A stretch of DNA of 64,000 nt from Myotis daubentonii (GCF_963259705.1 NC_081852.1:61080359-61144358), one strand, 5' to 3'; counted from the first letter of the stretch, positions 33,236 to 46,094 are shown. The notes: a model not told the origin generated them from the sequence alone. Numbers and translations are program-made.

Positions 33236-34674
33236 CAACCGGGTATCTCACTTTTCCTCTAGGCTGGGGCCCTTTGAGATCAGGGCCATAAGCCAGGTGT
33301 TTCTTCTCAAAGACTCACACCTGCTCAGCTCGTCGCCCACCTGCTGAGCTGGCTCTCTGATCTGCTCCCTGACGGGGCTCTCCTGTGTGAAGGGATGGAC
33401 GGGTGCTGGGCAAGGCGCCTCTGAGCCTGGGCTGCGGGTGGGACGCCTGCCCACCCAGCTCTGCAAACGCAACCCCTCCTGAAGCCGCCGCTGGAGGCCT
33501 GTGTGGGTGAGTCTGTGGTTTCATTTGGCTTTCCGTATGTCACTGGAAGCAACGTCTGGCATAGCAGCCACAGGCCTCCATGAGCTGAGGTTGGCTGTTG
33601 AGACGCAAGTGCATGGGCCGGCCTTTGGGATAAAACACCAGGTACCCACCGGGTGAGCCTTGGGCTCGGCACAGGTGTGTGCCAGGTGAGGAGCAGCGGC
33701 TGAGGAGGGGCTGGGAACACGGGGGTGGAAACTCTCTCGGGGAGGGTGTGCACCTCACTGACAGGACCCCCGGCTGCTACAGTGGAGGCCTTGTGCCCTT
33801 GGTCAGCTTTGGACCCTCCTGGCGGGTGGGGAGGCGGGGCTGGGGGAGACCCCAAGTGGCCTCAGTACTCCCCCAGGTGGGTGGGAGCAGCAGGAGCCAC
33901 GGCTCAGACCTTGAGCCGCGGAGGGCGAGCAGGTATGTCCCGCACCTCCTGCTCTGAGATCCACCGAGCTCTTCCCGCCCCGGGGCGATGCCGTCGGAGT
34001 GGCTGCATCGGGGCAGAATTCCAGCTCTGAGAAGAGCTGAGAACACGACTCATGGCCGTCGCTGTGTCTCCCATGGAACACGGGCGTGGGCCTGGCCCTC
34101 AGCAGCTCCCGGCACTCGGACATGCAGAGAGAATCTCGGGAACTTGGACTTCCCGAAACTTCCAGAGAGCTGCCCTCCTGGGAAAGCTCCAGCATCTGGG
34201 GCCCCTCCCCGGCCCGGGCAGGGGCTGTGGGCCCTCAGCCTGGCCTCCTGCCTCCATCCATCACGCCCGGCGCTTCCTACGGCCCCTGAAGCTGCTGAGC
34301 AGCGAATTCACCAACTTCACTCCAGCCCCTTGTGAACGAGGGACCTGGAGTGTTTGCCACTGATTAGGCGACATTCTTTCTATTATCCTACTGGGCTTCG
34401 CGGGAGGAGGGCAGGCACTTGCCTTGATGTGAAAGTCGCAGACACCAGGAGAATCTGCTGATTGCTAATGAGGACGCCAAGGTTTTGTTGCGCCCACTGG
34501 GACCGCCGCGCTGGGGGCCGGGGCTGGGAGGCGGGGCCTGGCGGGGCACCCGTGTGCAGCAGGCAGCCACTTTGTGAGACTTCGTTATGGGCTCCGTGTA
34601 GCTTTTCATGTCTGCTGCCCGCCGGGAGCTTAGCCCGAAACACCTTTTTCCAGAATATGAAACGTAATCTCTCC
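33236..34674. other. GC-rich unique sequence
   Basis: No gene or repeat recognised. Confidence 0.4.
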
Positions 34675-34835
34675 TGCTCGTTGCATGATTTAAAAAGGGG
34701 CAATGTGGTTCATAACTTTACATTTATTGCATACTTTTAAGCCACTTGACCCATATAAATATTGCTATAGAGTTGCCCTCAGTTATTACATTCTTATTGC
34801 TTATAAAAGGGGCAACAGGAAGTATATAACCTGCC
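34675..34835. promoter_or_regulatory. AT-rich island, candidate conserved element
   Basis: Repeat-free: 'aacttacatttattgcatac'-like text, 'catataaatattgctatag', 'cagttattacattcttattgc'. Flanks GC-rich. Inferred regulatory. Confidence 0.3.
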
Positions 34836-36232
34836 GTGGGAGGTGTGTGGGGCAGGGACTGCAGGGCCTGGAGACCAGGCGGGGGGTGCCGGGGGTGCCG
34901 GGAGGGGGTGCCGGGAGCAGGTTTCCCTCTGCTCTCTGCTTTGCAGCCTGGGATTGGATTTTATTCTTTTTCCTTCCTCAATGTGGGCAGCGGCCTGTTT
35001 AACTTTAACTCAGAGAACATGTAGCGACATGGCTCAGTGACACTGTGCCTTTCCACTTGTTAAAATGGAACCCTCTCCTAAAAGAAATGGATTGGGAGAC
35101 TTTTTTCATCCCAGCGGCACAGCCGAGACCAGGTGAACACAGGGCACCGGCCTGGCCCAGGGTCCAGAGCGGAGTGTCTGCGTGGGCAAAGGGGCCACGT
35201 GTCTTCCCTGTCAGTCTCCTGGGCCGGTGAAGGCCTCCCCCTCGTCCGCCTGCTCCTCCCGGGAGGCCGGCTCCCCGCAGGGCGCACACCCGCCCCGTCC
35301 GGGGGAGGCTCCCTCCTGGCGGGCACCTTTAGATCCCCCGGAGGAGTGTTGCCACAAAGCACGGCCCCCGGATGCAGCGTGTGGCCCGTGGGCCGGCCCC
35401 TGTCCGCAGGACGCCGTGCGGAGAATGTGCGTGCGGGGGACCATCTCCGGCAGAGGGGGGTGCAGGTCCACGGGGTCCCGGGCTGTCACGGAAGCGTGAC
35501 CATGTCCCACGTGAGAAGAGCCCGGGTGGGGCAGGGGGCGGGTGGCCTCCCCGTCGTCCCTTGCCTACCGGGGGCAGGTTAACAAGGGCCCTGGCTCAGG
35601 CCTCCAGAAGCGCAGGACAGACCTCTTCGCTTAGAGGTGCGCTGTCACCCCAGGACCGTGTTCCTGCTGTCACTTCCCTCGGAGATGAAGGGACAGTGTC
35701 CCCTTCGCCTACAGCACTTAGCAGACAAACCCTCCACCGCACGGTGCGAGGCCGCGGAAATCACGCCGCCAGCCCGCGACCTTCCGGCGCGGTGACAGGC
35801 CGGGAGTCCCTGGAGCAGCCGCCGCCGCCTCTGATATTTGGAAAAGTGTCATGTTTTCTTTGCAGGGAAAACTGTCAGCTCGCTGCTGGCACACAGCACA
35901 CTGCCTGGATGCCGATTTGCTTGTGGGCTACCGAGTGTCACCTGGGCGCGTGACATGCCTTTGTCTCGCTCCCAGCCACTCCGCACTTAAGATATTCAAA
36001 TGGAGCCGGGAGAGAGGCCAGCGCTGCGCCCCGGTCAGTCCTCCTGCAATTATGGGCCCTCCGCTTCCTGCACCGGGAGCGATGTCTGCACCCCCACGGG
36101 CATCGTGGCCACGGCTCCCTTGCTGGGTCCGATGGGAAAAGGCCTGCGATACTTATTTCCCCGACTGGTGCGCTCTCTGGTAAACCTCGGGAACAGAGAC
36201 GAGCAATTACTGATGAGCCATCTCGCTGTGTC
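34836..36232. other. GC/CpG-rich unique sequence
   Basis: Short 'gccgggggt' direct repeats at 34884-34915. CpG density is high by eye across about 35130-35830, possibly a CpG island, but I see no core promoter or exon. A good acceptor-like 'tgttttctttgcag' ends at about 35866. Confidence 0.35.
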
Positions 36233-36247
36233 AAAAGACATAGAGGA

Positions 36248-36463
36248 CAGCCAGCTGGTGTGGTTCAGTGGCTGGAGCATCGTCTCATGAGCCAAGAGAT
36301 CCTGGGTTCAATTCCCGGTCGGGACACATGCCTCGTTTTCGGGCTTGATGCCCAGGAGGGGCATGCAGGAGACAGCTGATCAATGCTTCATTGATGTTTC
36401 TATCTCTTTCTTCCTCCCTCTCTATCTAAAAATCAATAAAAACATATTTGAAAAAGAAAAAAG
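36248..36463 (+). mobile_element. VES SINE with clear target duplication
   Basis: Sense copy: 'cagctggtgtggttcagtgg', box-B-like 'gggttcaattccc', 'ttcattgatgtttctatctc', tail 'atcaataaaaacatatttg' then an A-rich run. Target duplication 'aaaagacatagagga' (36233-36247) and 'aaaagaaatagagga' (36464-36478), 14 of 15 matching. Confidence 0.92.
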
Positions 36464-36478
36464 AAAAGAAATAGAGGA

Positions 36479-37982
36479 TATAATGTGAATACCTTAAAAA
36501 GGCTGCCACCAGCCACCCAGGGCTGGCCACGGCGGGCTGCGGTTCCGGAGGTTGCTAACATGACCCGGTTACCTGTGCCTGGCACCTGCCACATGTCCAG
36601 GTAATCCGGGCCCTTGAACTGTGGTCAGCCTTAATCTGCCATCCTGAAGAACACTTGTTTGTAAATTCCTTTCTTCCTTCCACTCCCGGGCACTGCTCTT
36701 AGGAGAACACGGCCGGATTTAGACTTCATAAATAGTGCGCGGTTTAGGTGACGTGAGAAAAAAGCTTCGGGAAATACAGTGTCCGTGTTATTTTTTCCTT
36801 CCCGTTCCTTTGAAGACCTAAAATAGGAAAATCCAGTCCCCCTTTAAGTCTGTGTCCTGACAGACAGAAGTGGAGGCATTTAAATAATGTCTCTTTTTTT
36901 CTGTTGTGAATTTAGCACATGAAAGGAAAGCGACATAGGGAAGGGATCCTGCGAAATTCAACGGACTACCTGACAGTGGTGGTGGAGATGAAGGCCATTC
37001 CCTGAGGAGTTTCTCTCCCTCCGGCCTCCGAGGCACCAAAGGGTTTGCTTAGAGAGGCGAGTAGAGTCCCATCTTGGGGACAAAAAAAAAAGTGAGAAAA
37101 ATCCAGCCCCGGTGACTCTCTGGTTTCCTGGAACTTTTGCATGAGGGGCTGGAGTCAGGTGCAAATGGAAATGAAGCGACAGCAGGCCACAGGAAGGGTC
37201 AGCCCTCCAGGAGGCCATGGCGGGGGAGGGGGGGTGGGGGGGGGTCTCAGGCCACAGTGAAAATCCAAGCGCATCCGACCTGCCTGCGATTTAAGGACCC
37301 AGCAAAACAGCGGCGCGGCGACGACGCTGACGGCAGAGGCGTTTTGTTTATCCTTTAGCCGTTTGTATGATTTCAAAAACATGTCATGCAAACCAAGAAG
37401 AGTCCTTAATTGCCGCGGAGCGCACCCCCGTGTGCTGGGACCGGCGCCAGCGAGCTCCGCGGCTCCGCGGCGGGGGCGGCGTTCGAGACATTGTCTCCTC
37501 CAGCTCTTTGTGCCAAATGCACTCGGAGAGGGAAAATACAGACCTGGTGCCGGGCCTTTCCCGGGCGCAGGGAATTACTTCTCGCATTTATGTTCGTACA
37601 GATCGCCGCCCTGGGCCCCTGTCCTTCCAAAGCCCGCCCCCGGTTGGGACCGTGACACGTAACCATTTCTGCCGGCTTCCCGCTGAGCATACATCCGAAG
37701 GCACAGACGCACGGCCTTGTGGGTGAGGGCTGGTCGTCAGATTTTTGGTGTTTCGCTTTGTGTTTCTTGTTCTCCATCGGTGCCCAGAAAACTGCTGCGC
37801 CCAGGACCTCGGAGCCACGCGGCCAGATGCTGGCTGCACAATCCCAAGGCAAAGCTCTGAAAGGGTGCGGGTGCGGCGGACAGTACGTCCTGGGGGCCTG
37901 CCCGGGGCTGTAGCGGCATCACCTGTTACAGGGTCCCTGAGACCGTGCCGTTAGTAACCCTTATTTCTACTCCAAAGACAGT
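36479..37982. other. Unique sequence
   Basis: Mixed composition. G-runs at about 37226-37245. CpG-rich at 37410-37490. No gene supported. Confidence 0.4.
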
Positions 37983-37990
37983 AGTCAGGG

Positions 37991-38223
37991 GCCCCAGCTG
38001 GTTTGGCTCGGGGGATAGAGCATCGACCTGCAGACTGAAGGGCCCCGGGTTCGATTCCGGTCAGGGGCAGGTACCTTGGTTGCAGGTTCCCCAGCTCTGG
38101 TGGTGGTGCATACAGGAGGCAACCAATCAATGTGTCTCTCTCACATAGAAGTTTCTCTCTGTCTCTCCCTCTCCCTTCCACCCTCTCTAAAAATCAATGG
38201 AAAAATATCCTCGGATGAGGATT

Positions 38224-38260
<37 letters not shown>

Positions 38261-38262
38261 AC
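37991..38262 (+). mobile_element. VES SINE ending in a GA microsatellite
   Basis: Sense copy: 'ggtttggctcgggggataga', 'gggttcgattccgg', 'ctctaaaaatcaatgg', tail 'cggatgaggattaac' followed by (AG)n at 38228-38259. Short target duplication 'agtcaggg' at 37983-37990 and 38263-38270 places the GA run inside the insertion, as tail expansion. Confidence 0.88.
38228..38259 (+). repeat. (AG)n microsatellite in SINE tail
   Basis: Pure AG run of about 32 bases between the SINE tail and its 3' target duplication. Confidence 0.95.
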
Positions 38263-38270
38263 AGTCAGGG

Positions 38271-40970
38271 ATAATTCCTTCCGGCCACTTGCTCTCAGCC
38301 TTCGTGGAACTTCACTGTGGTCACCTGGAGGAAACGGGGCAGCGAATCCACTCCAGAGACCAGACACCGTGCACTTGCCACTGGACACAGACTATTTCAA
38401 GAAAGGAGCCCATACATAATCTGTTTTCTACAGTCGGCGGTGATTTTACTAGGAAAGCCAAAAAAAAAAGAGCTGTATGAATGGACTCCCCTTAAAATGG
38501 AAGGGTTTACGTGTTGTTGTTTCTTTCTGTGGGAAAAAAAATCCTTCCCCTGGCATCTCCTTGGCATTGAACCGTGGCCAGCCCCTGGCAGCGTGGCATA
38601 AAAGGACACACAGTCTGTCCTGGTCGTCACCGGTCAGCGGTGCCCGTGGCACCAATGCGCCCAGCGAAGAGCCCCGCTAGGAAGAGGTGCCTGGGAAGGA
38701 TAAAAATACACATTAACCAAATTAGGTGTTTTCAGTTAAAAATATGAGCGATCCTTCCCTAGTCATTAGAGCAATGTGGAGATGTGGAATCGGGAGCAGG
38801 CAGCTGTCCCCGGCTATGTTTATATTGTGCTTAGCTGGCTGTTCTGCTCACGTAACTCACTTCAGACTCAAAAAGAGAATTGCAGGAAAAATTAACATCT
38901 TTTTTTTTTTCCTTGAACATTTTGAGGCAAGCACCTACCTCCTAATGGTAGGACTTTATTTTCTTCCTCGTAGTAATATATAGGACTGAAATTCCTAAGG
39001 TTTCTGGTGCATTTCAGCTGTCACCTCCGCTCAAAACCATACTGCTCAGCTATAAAAGAATATAATAAATTTAACCTGACCTAACTGGGGATTTTTAAGC
39101 AGCCCTTTTTTTGTGTGTTTTTTTTTAATTGTGTATCTGTGCGGCTCCCTGTGCCCACATATAAATGTTGTGGGGGTGGGGGGGTTGGGGGGGGGGGTTC
39201 TTGCCTGGTTCTTTCTAGAGCTCAAACTTGTGTGCCGGTATGAAATCATCTTGTTTGCATGAACGCACTCTCAAACACTCGAAAAGGGAGATGCCACTTT
39301 GGGGGAAAATGAAATCTAAGAGGAACTTGAAATGAGTGTTTGAACCCAGCTGCCCGTCTCCTGAGTTACTGGTGCAGCCGAGACCTGGGCAGCTATGGTA
39401 GGAGCCAGCCAGGGGGCCCTCCCTCCCCAAGAAAGGCCTGGGGAGAGGCCTGGGAACAGGACACCCGGCCCCTGCCCCGCCTGCTGGCTGCTTGGGGCTC
39501 TCGGGCTGCTATTTGATATACAGACTGCAGTCGACTTCCGCACCGCAGCCCCCATGTAATCAGTGTTTTTGTTTAGCAGCCTTTGTAGGCTGAGTCTTTG
39601 TTAGGCGAGCACATCTTGTTCCCGAACACCCGCGGAAATCCCGGCGTCAGAGTGCCCCCAAAAGGCGGCCGGGGAAAGGCGCAGGGACGCGCTGACCTTT
39701 AGCGAGACAGCGAAGGTTATGCACATAGCATTTGCTTGTTTACTTTGCCAAATAAGCAAAGAGCTGGGAACTCCGGGCTTGGGGGGTGCCTCCCACACTT
39801 AAAAAACAGCCGCTTGGGCCCAGGTCAAGGGTCCTCCCAGCCCCAAGAGCTCGGGGGCCCTTATCTGCTTTGCTGGGTATCTATCCTGATGCAACTTTAA
39901 TAACGTGAGCCAAGACTGCTCGGAAAATCACAGCTGTAGCTGCAGGCGAAGGGAAAAAAAAAAAAAAGGAGAAAAAAAAACCCACAAAACGAGGTGCTCC
40001 CCAGCCTCACCTAGGAGCCGGGTGGCGTGGGGGCAGGGGCCACGATCGATGGCCGCGGCGGACTGATGGCCACTGGTCGTTTTGATGGATATGACTGGAA
40101 GAAAAAGCCCAGATTGGTTCACAGTGGACCTCAAACCGTGTCAGCTAAAACCAAAGAGACAAAAAAGTGACAGCTGGGCAGAGCGCGCGGCGGGCAGTCA
40201 CGGCGCGGGTGATTTATCGTTCCATCTGCCTCGCCGCGCCCTGTGAGGACAAGTTCCCCCTGATTTGGTTAAAATGAAAAGGACCTCAGAGAGCGCAACG
40301 TGGGTTTTGAAAATGTGCAGAAACTTTTTTTATTTCCTGATTTATGTCCCTTTCCCTCCAGAAAGTCGGCTCTGTGCCGGGGGCTCAGCAGGAGGAAGGG
40401 TTCGCACACCACTGCCCCCACCCCAACCCCCCCCCTGCACCCCCCACCCCGCCGCCCGATTTCAGGGTCCCAGGATCCAGCACCTCCATCCTGGCGGGGG
40501 CTTTGAGGGGGGGTGGTGCGGGGTGCAGATCTGAGCTGGCAGGCAGGTGGGGGGCCCAGGGAGCAGAACCCCAAAGATGGGGCAGGGGCCCCCGAGAGCC
40601 CCCTGGGCCCTGGCTGCACCCTCCCCAAACCGTCATTCCCTGGAAGTTCAGCCTCCCGTCCTCGGATTCTAATAAGTTTTATGCGGGTCAGCACATTTTC
40701 AGCCAATTTCCCATGACGGGGCCCGTCGGCTTCGCGGCCCTGCACGGAAAGTTGTGCTGTCTCCCGCCCCCCAGGCCTCTGGGGCCCTGACCCCGTGGCC
40801 AGCACTTCCTGGCTCGAGGTTTCAGGCCTCACAGGTCCAACCTGGTGTCAAAAGCTGGCCTGTCTTCTGTCTCAGGATGTTGGTTTTACCTCTCAAGTGT
40901 TTCCTGAATTTGTGAAAATTCTTTTTCTAGCCGCTTGTCCGTAGTGGCTTAATGCTCAAAAAATATTTTC
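38271..40970. other. Unique, mixed sequence
   Basis: AT-rich at 38700-39120, with a G-rich run at 39168-39200 ('ggggtgggggggttggggg'). 39040-39075 has a faint L1-like 'ctgctcagctataaaagaat'. GC-rich at 40380-40830. No gene supported. Confidence 0.35.
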
Positions 40971-40988
40971 TTTTTTTTTTTTTTTTTT
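40971..40988 (-). repeat. Poly-T run with purine-rich right flank
   Basis: 18 T followed by 'ctttggagagagtgaaagagagaaag'. Could be the antisense tail of a truncated SINE. No body or target duplication found. Confidence 0.6.
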
Positions 40989-41169
40989 CTTTGGAGAGAG
41001 TGAAAGAGAGAAAGCAAAGGGGAAGATGGGGTGGGGGAGGGGCTGAGAAAGTGGCAGAAAGAGGCAGAAAGAGGGGGCTTGGCAGCTACTGTGGAGAGAG
41101 GCCGCCCCGGGGGCCAGTGCTACTTTGGGAACACGCTCCCGTCAGGCAGGGGTCAGCATCTTTTCCCTC

Positions 41170-41610
41170 TTTTTTCCATTATTCAAAATAAGTACCGATG
41201 TTATGTTTTAGCGATTTAGAAGCCAGCTGCCGGGCTCATTTCAGAGGCTTTTCCTGGTCTGATTATATGGGTAATAGCTGGTCTGTGTATCGTCTTTCAC
41301 AAAATCTAGCCTTTCAGAGCCTCAGTCTTCAAATGATATCCATCAAAATTTATGCAATTCAAAATCCATATGTATGCAGTCCCCGCTCACCTCATTTCAT
41401 GATAATAGCAGGCCACATGTTGTGTACATGTCTGGAACACTTTTCTCGTTCTTGACTGTGTTAACCCCGGGGGCGCCCCGTGTTCTCCGCGGCTCGCCCG
41501 AGTGCGCGGCGGAGTACATTGATTAATACTCCGGCCACGGCAGAAATCTTGAATAATAAAAGCGGCGCACGAGTAAATGCACGCTAATAAAACAGGGAGA
41601 GTGTCAGGAA
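41170..41610. promoter_or_regulatory. AT-rich block, candidate conserved element
   Basis: Repeat-free: 'gattatatgggtaatagctgg', 'caaatgatatccatcaaaatttatgc', 'catttcatgataatagc', then 'cattgattaatactcc' and 'cttgaataataaaagc' after a short CpG-rich spacer at 41465-41515. Inferred regulatory. Confidence 0.35.
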
Positions 41611-41810
41611 GGCTTGAGGATGTGTGTTCACACCAACAACCCGGGCAGCCCTGCGAGGGGGTGGGAGCCAGTTCATCCAGATGCACCACATCGGCTCGTA
41701 TGAGCCATCGCCACGGCGATCTGGGCTGGGAGCACATGCGGCGACGGGCAGGGACCAGCCAGGCGGTCCGGCCGGGTCCTTCCTGGAGTTGGTGGAAGGT
41801 AGCAGACCTC

Positions 41811-41842
41811 TGCCCCTGACCCCGACCCCGACCCTGACCCGT
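41811..41842 (+). repeat. Hexameric CCCGAC array
   Basis: 'ccctgaccccgaccccgacc' and continuing 'ctgaccc', about five units. Low-complexity, not telomeric. Confidence 0.85.
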
Positions 41843-42006
41843 CAGCTCCTGACCGGGGCCTTGTTGTTTCCACACTTGTGTTTGGAGCAGAGGCTGGGCA
41901 GGGAAGGGAGGGTCGCCGTGAAGTGAACCCATCACGATCTCGCCTTCGTCCGAGTGGGAAAAAGTGTTACATTCACCCCCACCATCGCCTTCTCTGTTAC
42001 GTGGGA

Positions 42007-42052
42007 TTGTGTGTGTGTGTGCGTGTGTGTGTGTGCGCGTGTGTGTGTGTTT
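42007..42052 (+). repeat. (TG)n microsatellite
   Basis: TG repeat with GCGTG interruptions. Confidence 0.95.
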
Positions 42053-42879
42053 TAAGAAATAGCTGATTAGGTGGTGGTTCAAAAAGACATTAATTCACTG
42101 TCCCTGGGTGTCCCATTCTGAGAGGCGGGTCGGGTTCCCGCGCAGACTGTCTGTAACTTTGCAGATCCATGTCCTCTTCCAGTGACGCAATCCTTCCTCT
42201 GATCTGTTTGCGTCCAAGGCAGCATCGGTAACTGCTAGTTCGCCCGACAGGACACATTAGTTACCGCAGGTTTCATATACATTACAAACAAGATCCGCTT
42301 TCATGGAAACGCATGAAAGCCATGGCAGGGAGCGCTGAACATTTCCCTTCATTTGTTTTGGCAACTCTGAAAAACAGAGGCCGTCACACGCACTTCTCCT
42401 TCCAGAAACCTAACAAGGAGCAAATATTTTAAGAAAATCAAGATATAATGAGAGAGAGCGAAATGCCTTTGGAATGGAGAAGGCGATGGTGGGGGTGAGT
42501 GTAACGCTCACACAGTGATAATGGCGGGGGGGGGGGGGGTGGCGCGGATCTTCCCGGGAACAGAAAACTCGGGGCGAGGACTCCGACAGCAGTTCTTTCG
42601 GAAATCCTTAAAAACACACACGGTGACACCCATCACCCGGCGTCCCACTGCACCGGTTTCCTTTCTCCCCGGAAAACACGCGTTTGGGAAGCGCCTGCAC
42701 GGGCACTCCCGTCGCTGTCGAGTGATAGCCAACGTCCACGTGGAAATGGGTTCTGAAAAGGGAAGCTCGCGTTGCTGGGTTGACTGCCGTGGGTCCCTGA
42801 ACCCCACGAGGCGAGGGGCGAGGCAGGGGCGCAGCCGCGAGCGAGCCCCGCGGAGGAGCCGCGCGCGGAGCGGGAAAGC
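42053..42879. other. Unique sequence, CpG-rich at right end
   Basis: G15 run at about 42525-42539. 42780-42870 is dense in CpG ('gcagccgcgagcgagccccgcgg'), immediately left of the AT-rich block. No exon seen. Confidence 0.4.
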
Positions 42880-43145
42880 TGTTGACAAATTAATACTTTA
42901 AGAAAATAAACTCCGGCCGTGTTCAACACAGAGCAACTCTATCCTGATTAATTTGTGTTGGAGGCGCTCCAGCCCCCATTCACAAAGCCCGGCCGTTTGT
43001 ACAAATGTAATTTCCTAATATTTACACGAGGAAAGCCTCGGCAGCTAAGCTCTGCCTCCAGTGTGAGTTTTGTGGTTTGTGAAAAGACAATAAAAATACA
43101 GAGAGGTAATTGTAAGCACATTTGAAAAAGAAAGGATTTTTTTTT
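42880..43145. promoter_or_regulatory. AT-rich block, candidate conserved element (left part)
   Basis: 'gttgacaaattaatacttt', 'cctgattaatttgtgttgg', 'gtacaaatgtaatttcctaatatttac', 'gacaataaaaatacagagaggtaattg'. No repeat signature and all frames closed. Homeodomain-like ATTAAT occurs twice about 60 bp apart (42889-42894 and 42947-42952). Confidence 0.4.
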
Positions 43146-43419
43146 TTCTGTGCTCGAGCGCAGCCCTATAAAAACGGGCTGTGTGTGCGCAGGGGCCGGG
43201 GAGGGGAGCCAGTGTGCGGCGGCCGGGGAGCCCCAAGTCACATAACACCTCGCACCCCAGCGCAGCCCGCAGCCTGCTCGGCCCCCGCGCCGCCCGGGAA
43301 CACCCACCGCTGGCTGAGCCGGGCTCCCCGGCCTCCTGACATAATTCGTCTTTGTCCATCCGCGTGGTCTTGTCATTTTTCCGCCGTTATTTATAGCGCC
43401 AGCCAGGCACTCCGGTGAC

Positions 43420-44420
43420 TATCTGGTTTCATAAATAGGAAAAGAGAAAAAGGCAGTTGTGATGTGCTGCTCTGTTCTGAGAATATTAAAAAAAATAACC
43501 TTTCGTTTTAATGAGATCCCCCCCCCGCCCCCCATCAGTTTACACAGTTTTACAGATGCAAAATGAGCTTTGGGCTGTAAAATATTTTATCGTATTGTCT
43601 TATACAATAAAGAGTCGATGTTTTCTCTTTCTCTCCCTCTCAACTGCGCTGCAATTATTTTTTAGTGTTTGCAAATCATAATATCATTTAAAAACCATAT
43701 TTTATACCTCATCTAAAATACTTTTATAGCAGGAGGGTGGAAAAAAATAGCATCCATTTAACTACTCCTTTTAAGTGGCCGTTATGTGCTTTGGTATCAT
43801 TTTCCCAAGAAAAGGCAGAGCTAAGAAAAAAAAAAAAAAAGAAAGAAAAAAACAGCTCGGCTTTTCTTGAAAACATCTCTCTCAAGCAACCTCTTCGCAA
43901 GAGCCCTCCAAATCTAATTCCCCCGACTGGAAAGCCCGGAGCGCCCGGATGTAAAAATAGTAGCCCTGTCGCCTCACATTCATTAAGTGTGAAACTCAGA
44001 AATTAATAATGTAAAAATATGCTTTTTAATTAGCCTTCCATTCTGCACAGTGTACTTGAATGGGATCAGCAGCTCCCTAATGGTTTTTTTCTTAATAAAG
44101 TATTAGCCTGTGATGCACCGAGGCTGACAGGTATGATACACTGGAAAGTACTGTTGGCGGCAGATGAAGGATACCAAAATAGTGCTCGCCCATTTAAATG
44201 TAATTAACATTGGGGAGCAATATTACAAGGAGGGAAAGCCTGCAAGATTTTTATTTCAGGGTGGGTTGTTGTTGTTTTTTTTTCATTTCTTATTTTATGA
44301 GTAGTTTGATGGTTGCGGCAGTGACTTTATAATTTAATTACCTTTGCTGAAAGCTAAGCTTCCACTAATAGCAGGTCCACAAGGTCATCAAGCCGTCTTC
44401 AAAAATACTAAAAAGAAAGC
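43420..44420. promoter_or_regulatory. Large AT-rich block, best candidate conserved regulatory element
   Basis: One kilobase with no transposon signature and no open frame above 90 codons. Contains 'gcaaatcataatatcatttaaaaacc', 'cagaaattaataatgtaaaaatatgc', 'tttttaattagcc', 'aggctgacaggtatgata' (a TGACAG core suited to TALE homeodomain proteins), 'aaatgtaattaacattgg' (TAATTA core) and 'caatattacaagg'. Flanked by GC-rich sequence and a microsatellite. Function is inferred. Confidence 0.45.
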
Positions 44421-44449
44421 AAATCCTTTCAGATGGGCTCTTCAAGTAT

Positions 44450-44475
44450 AAGGTGTGTGTGTGTGTGTGTGTGAG
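44450..44475 (+). repeat. (GT)n microsatellite
   Basis: Short GT run, followed by TATATG/GTGCATATG and ATAGAGAG variants to about 44575. Confidence 0.93.
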
Positions 44476-44579
44476 AGTGTGTCTATATATGTGTGTGCAT
44501 ATGCATGTATATATCATGTTTAGTGTGTATATTCATCTATATACAGAGAGATATAGAGAGATGCAGATAGATAGAGGCA

Positions 44580-46094
44580 GGCATGCAGCGTGTGCGTGTT
44601 TAACCGGGAACGATTTTGCCGGTGGAGATGAGGACCGTTGGCAAGAAACTGTGGCTACTTGTGCTCTGAAGAGAAGTGATGCAGGAATTCTCAAGCACCT
44701 CAGTTTGGGGAAAAGGCAGAAAAAGACCCAAAATAGTGTGTTCGTTCAACACACAAATATCAACACTCGAGGCAGAATACGAGATCAAGTCCGTGGTCAC
44801 CTGGTTGTCCACTAGCTTCCAGCCTCAGAAAGACAGCCACCGCTCTGCATGGCTGGACGATGCTAAGCCACCAGTGGTCCTGGGAAACGGGTTTCCTCGC
44901 ACATGAGCGAGCTGACTGTCAGCACTGTTTGCTCATGGACCTCGCCCCAGATCTCCCCGTATGAGGCCCAAATGATGGTCGTGTTCAAGTCAATAAAGAA
45001 GAAAAAGTGACACGACATGTAAAATCTGAAAAAATCCAAAAAGTCTTGAGTTTACTCCTTACCAGAGAGAGACAGCCCCAGGCCGGGTTCTATACTTACT
45101 ATGGGAGGGTCCCTGAGAGCCCGCGGGAGGTGGGGAGCTGGTGTGACCATGTCTGAGGGACACCCATGGGTGACCGTAGACGAGACACAGCCGCTGAAGA
45201 CCAGGGAAGGTGCCCCAAAACTGACAATCGTGGCCTGCAGTCCGCCTGCCCACCGAGCCCGAGAAGGGGGTTCCCTTCTCAGCCCCCCTCAGTCCCATGC
45301 AAAGGACAGAACAGCCGCGACGTAATGTTCACCCGACGCCCACAGCCTTTGCTGAGCCCTGACGCACCTACATTCTCATGTGTTCCAGGAGCAAACCAGA
45401 GTATGTAGAATGGAGGTCAGTCCATCGGGCATGTCTACGGACTTCGACTCAATGACTGTGAGTCCTGCCCTCACGGGTAATGAGGCGTGTGCAGCAGTGG
45501 TTCTGGGTTTGCTGTGCGCCCTCCTCATTGAGAGCCTCCTTCCCTACATGGACACGCACTCGGCTCTCAGCACTGATTGGGCCCCTCCACGCGGAGACCG
45601 AGCCGCTATGTCGGGGAGAGGGCGAGTCCTTGACAACGGGTTGTGATTTCTGTACTTAGCGGCTTCGTGATCAGCCATGTCTCTGGTTTTTAGAAGGAAA
45701 AGGGGGAGATTGTATAAAGTGCACTCATTTTCATGCTTCCTTCAAAATCAGGGGCATGAAATCCAACTGGACGCTTTCTGGGGGCAGGCCCAGTGTTTCC
45801 TTGCTCACCGAGGGCCATGCCTGCACACGACCTGCAGGATGGAGGCTGGGTGAGTGGGAGAATGTCACATGTGAAGTCTTCTCAGGGTCACCTCAGGTTC
45901 AGTCACAGCCCCCAGAGGTGGTGTTTCTGGGTGCCTCTCTGACATACATTAGAAATGGATTATGCAGTTTTTCAGCTGATTACACAAAGTACCTAAAAAG
46001 TCGCCACCAAAATGGAACTGCAGAGTGAGAGGACGAACCAGCCGTGGGGGCCTGACGCCCAGCGTGGCAGCTGTGGGCAACAGCACTGTGGTCT
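44580..46094. other. Unassigned sequence
   Basis: Mixed composition, no repeat identified until the LINE-1 3' end at 46095. Frames such as 44453-44815 and 45756-46028 show no domain. Confidence 0.35.

Noticed and set aside
35849..35955. Candidate exon after an acceptor-like 'ttttctttgcag'
   Set aside because: The following frame has no domain and no clear donor. A single acceptor match is common by chance.
40971..41110. Antisense SINE after the poly-T run
   Set aside because: The purine-rich flank is suggestive, but no VES head or target duplication could be found.
41811..41842. Possible interstitial telomere repeat
   Set aside because: The unit is CCCGAC-like, not CCCTAA.
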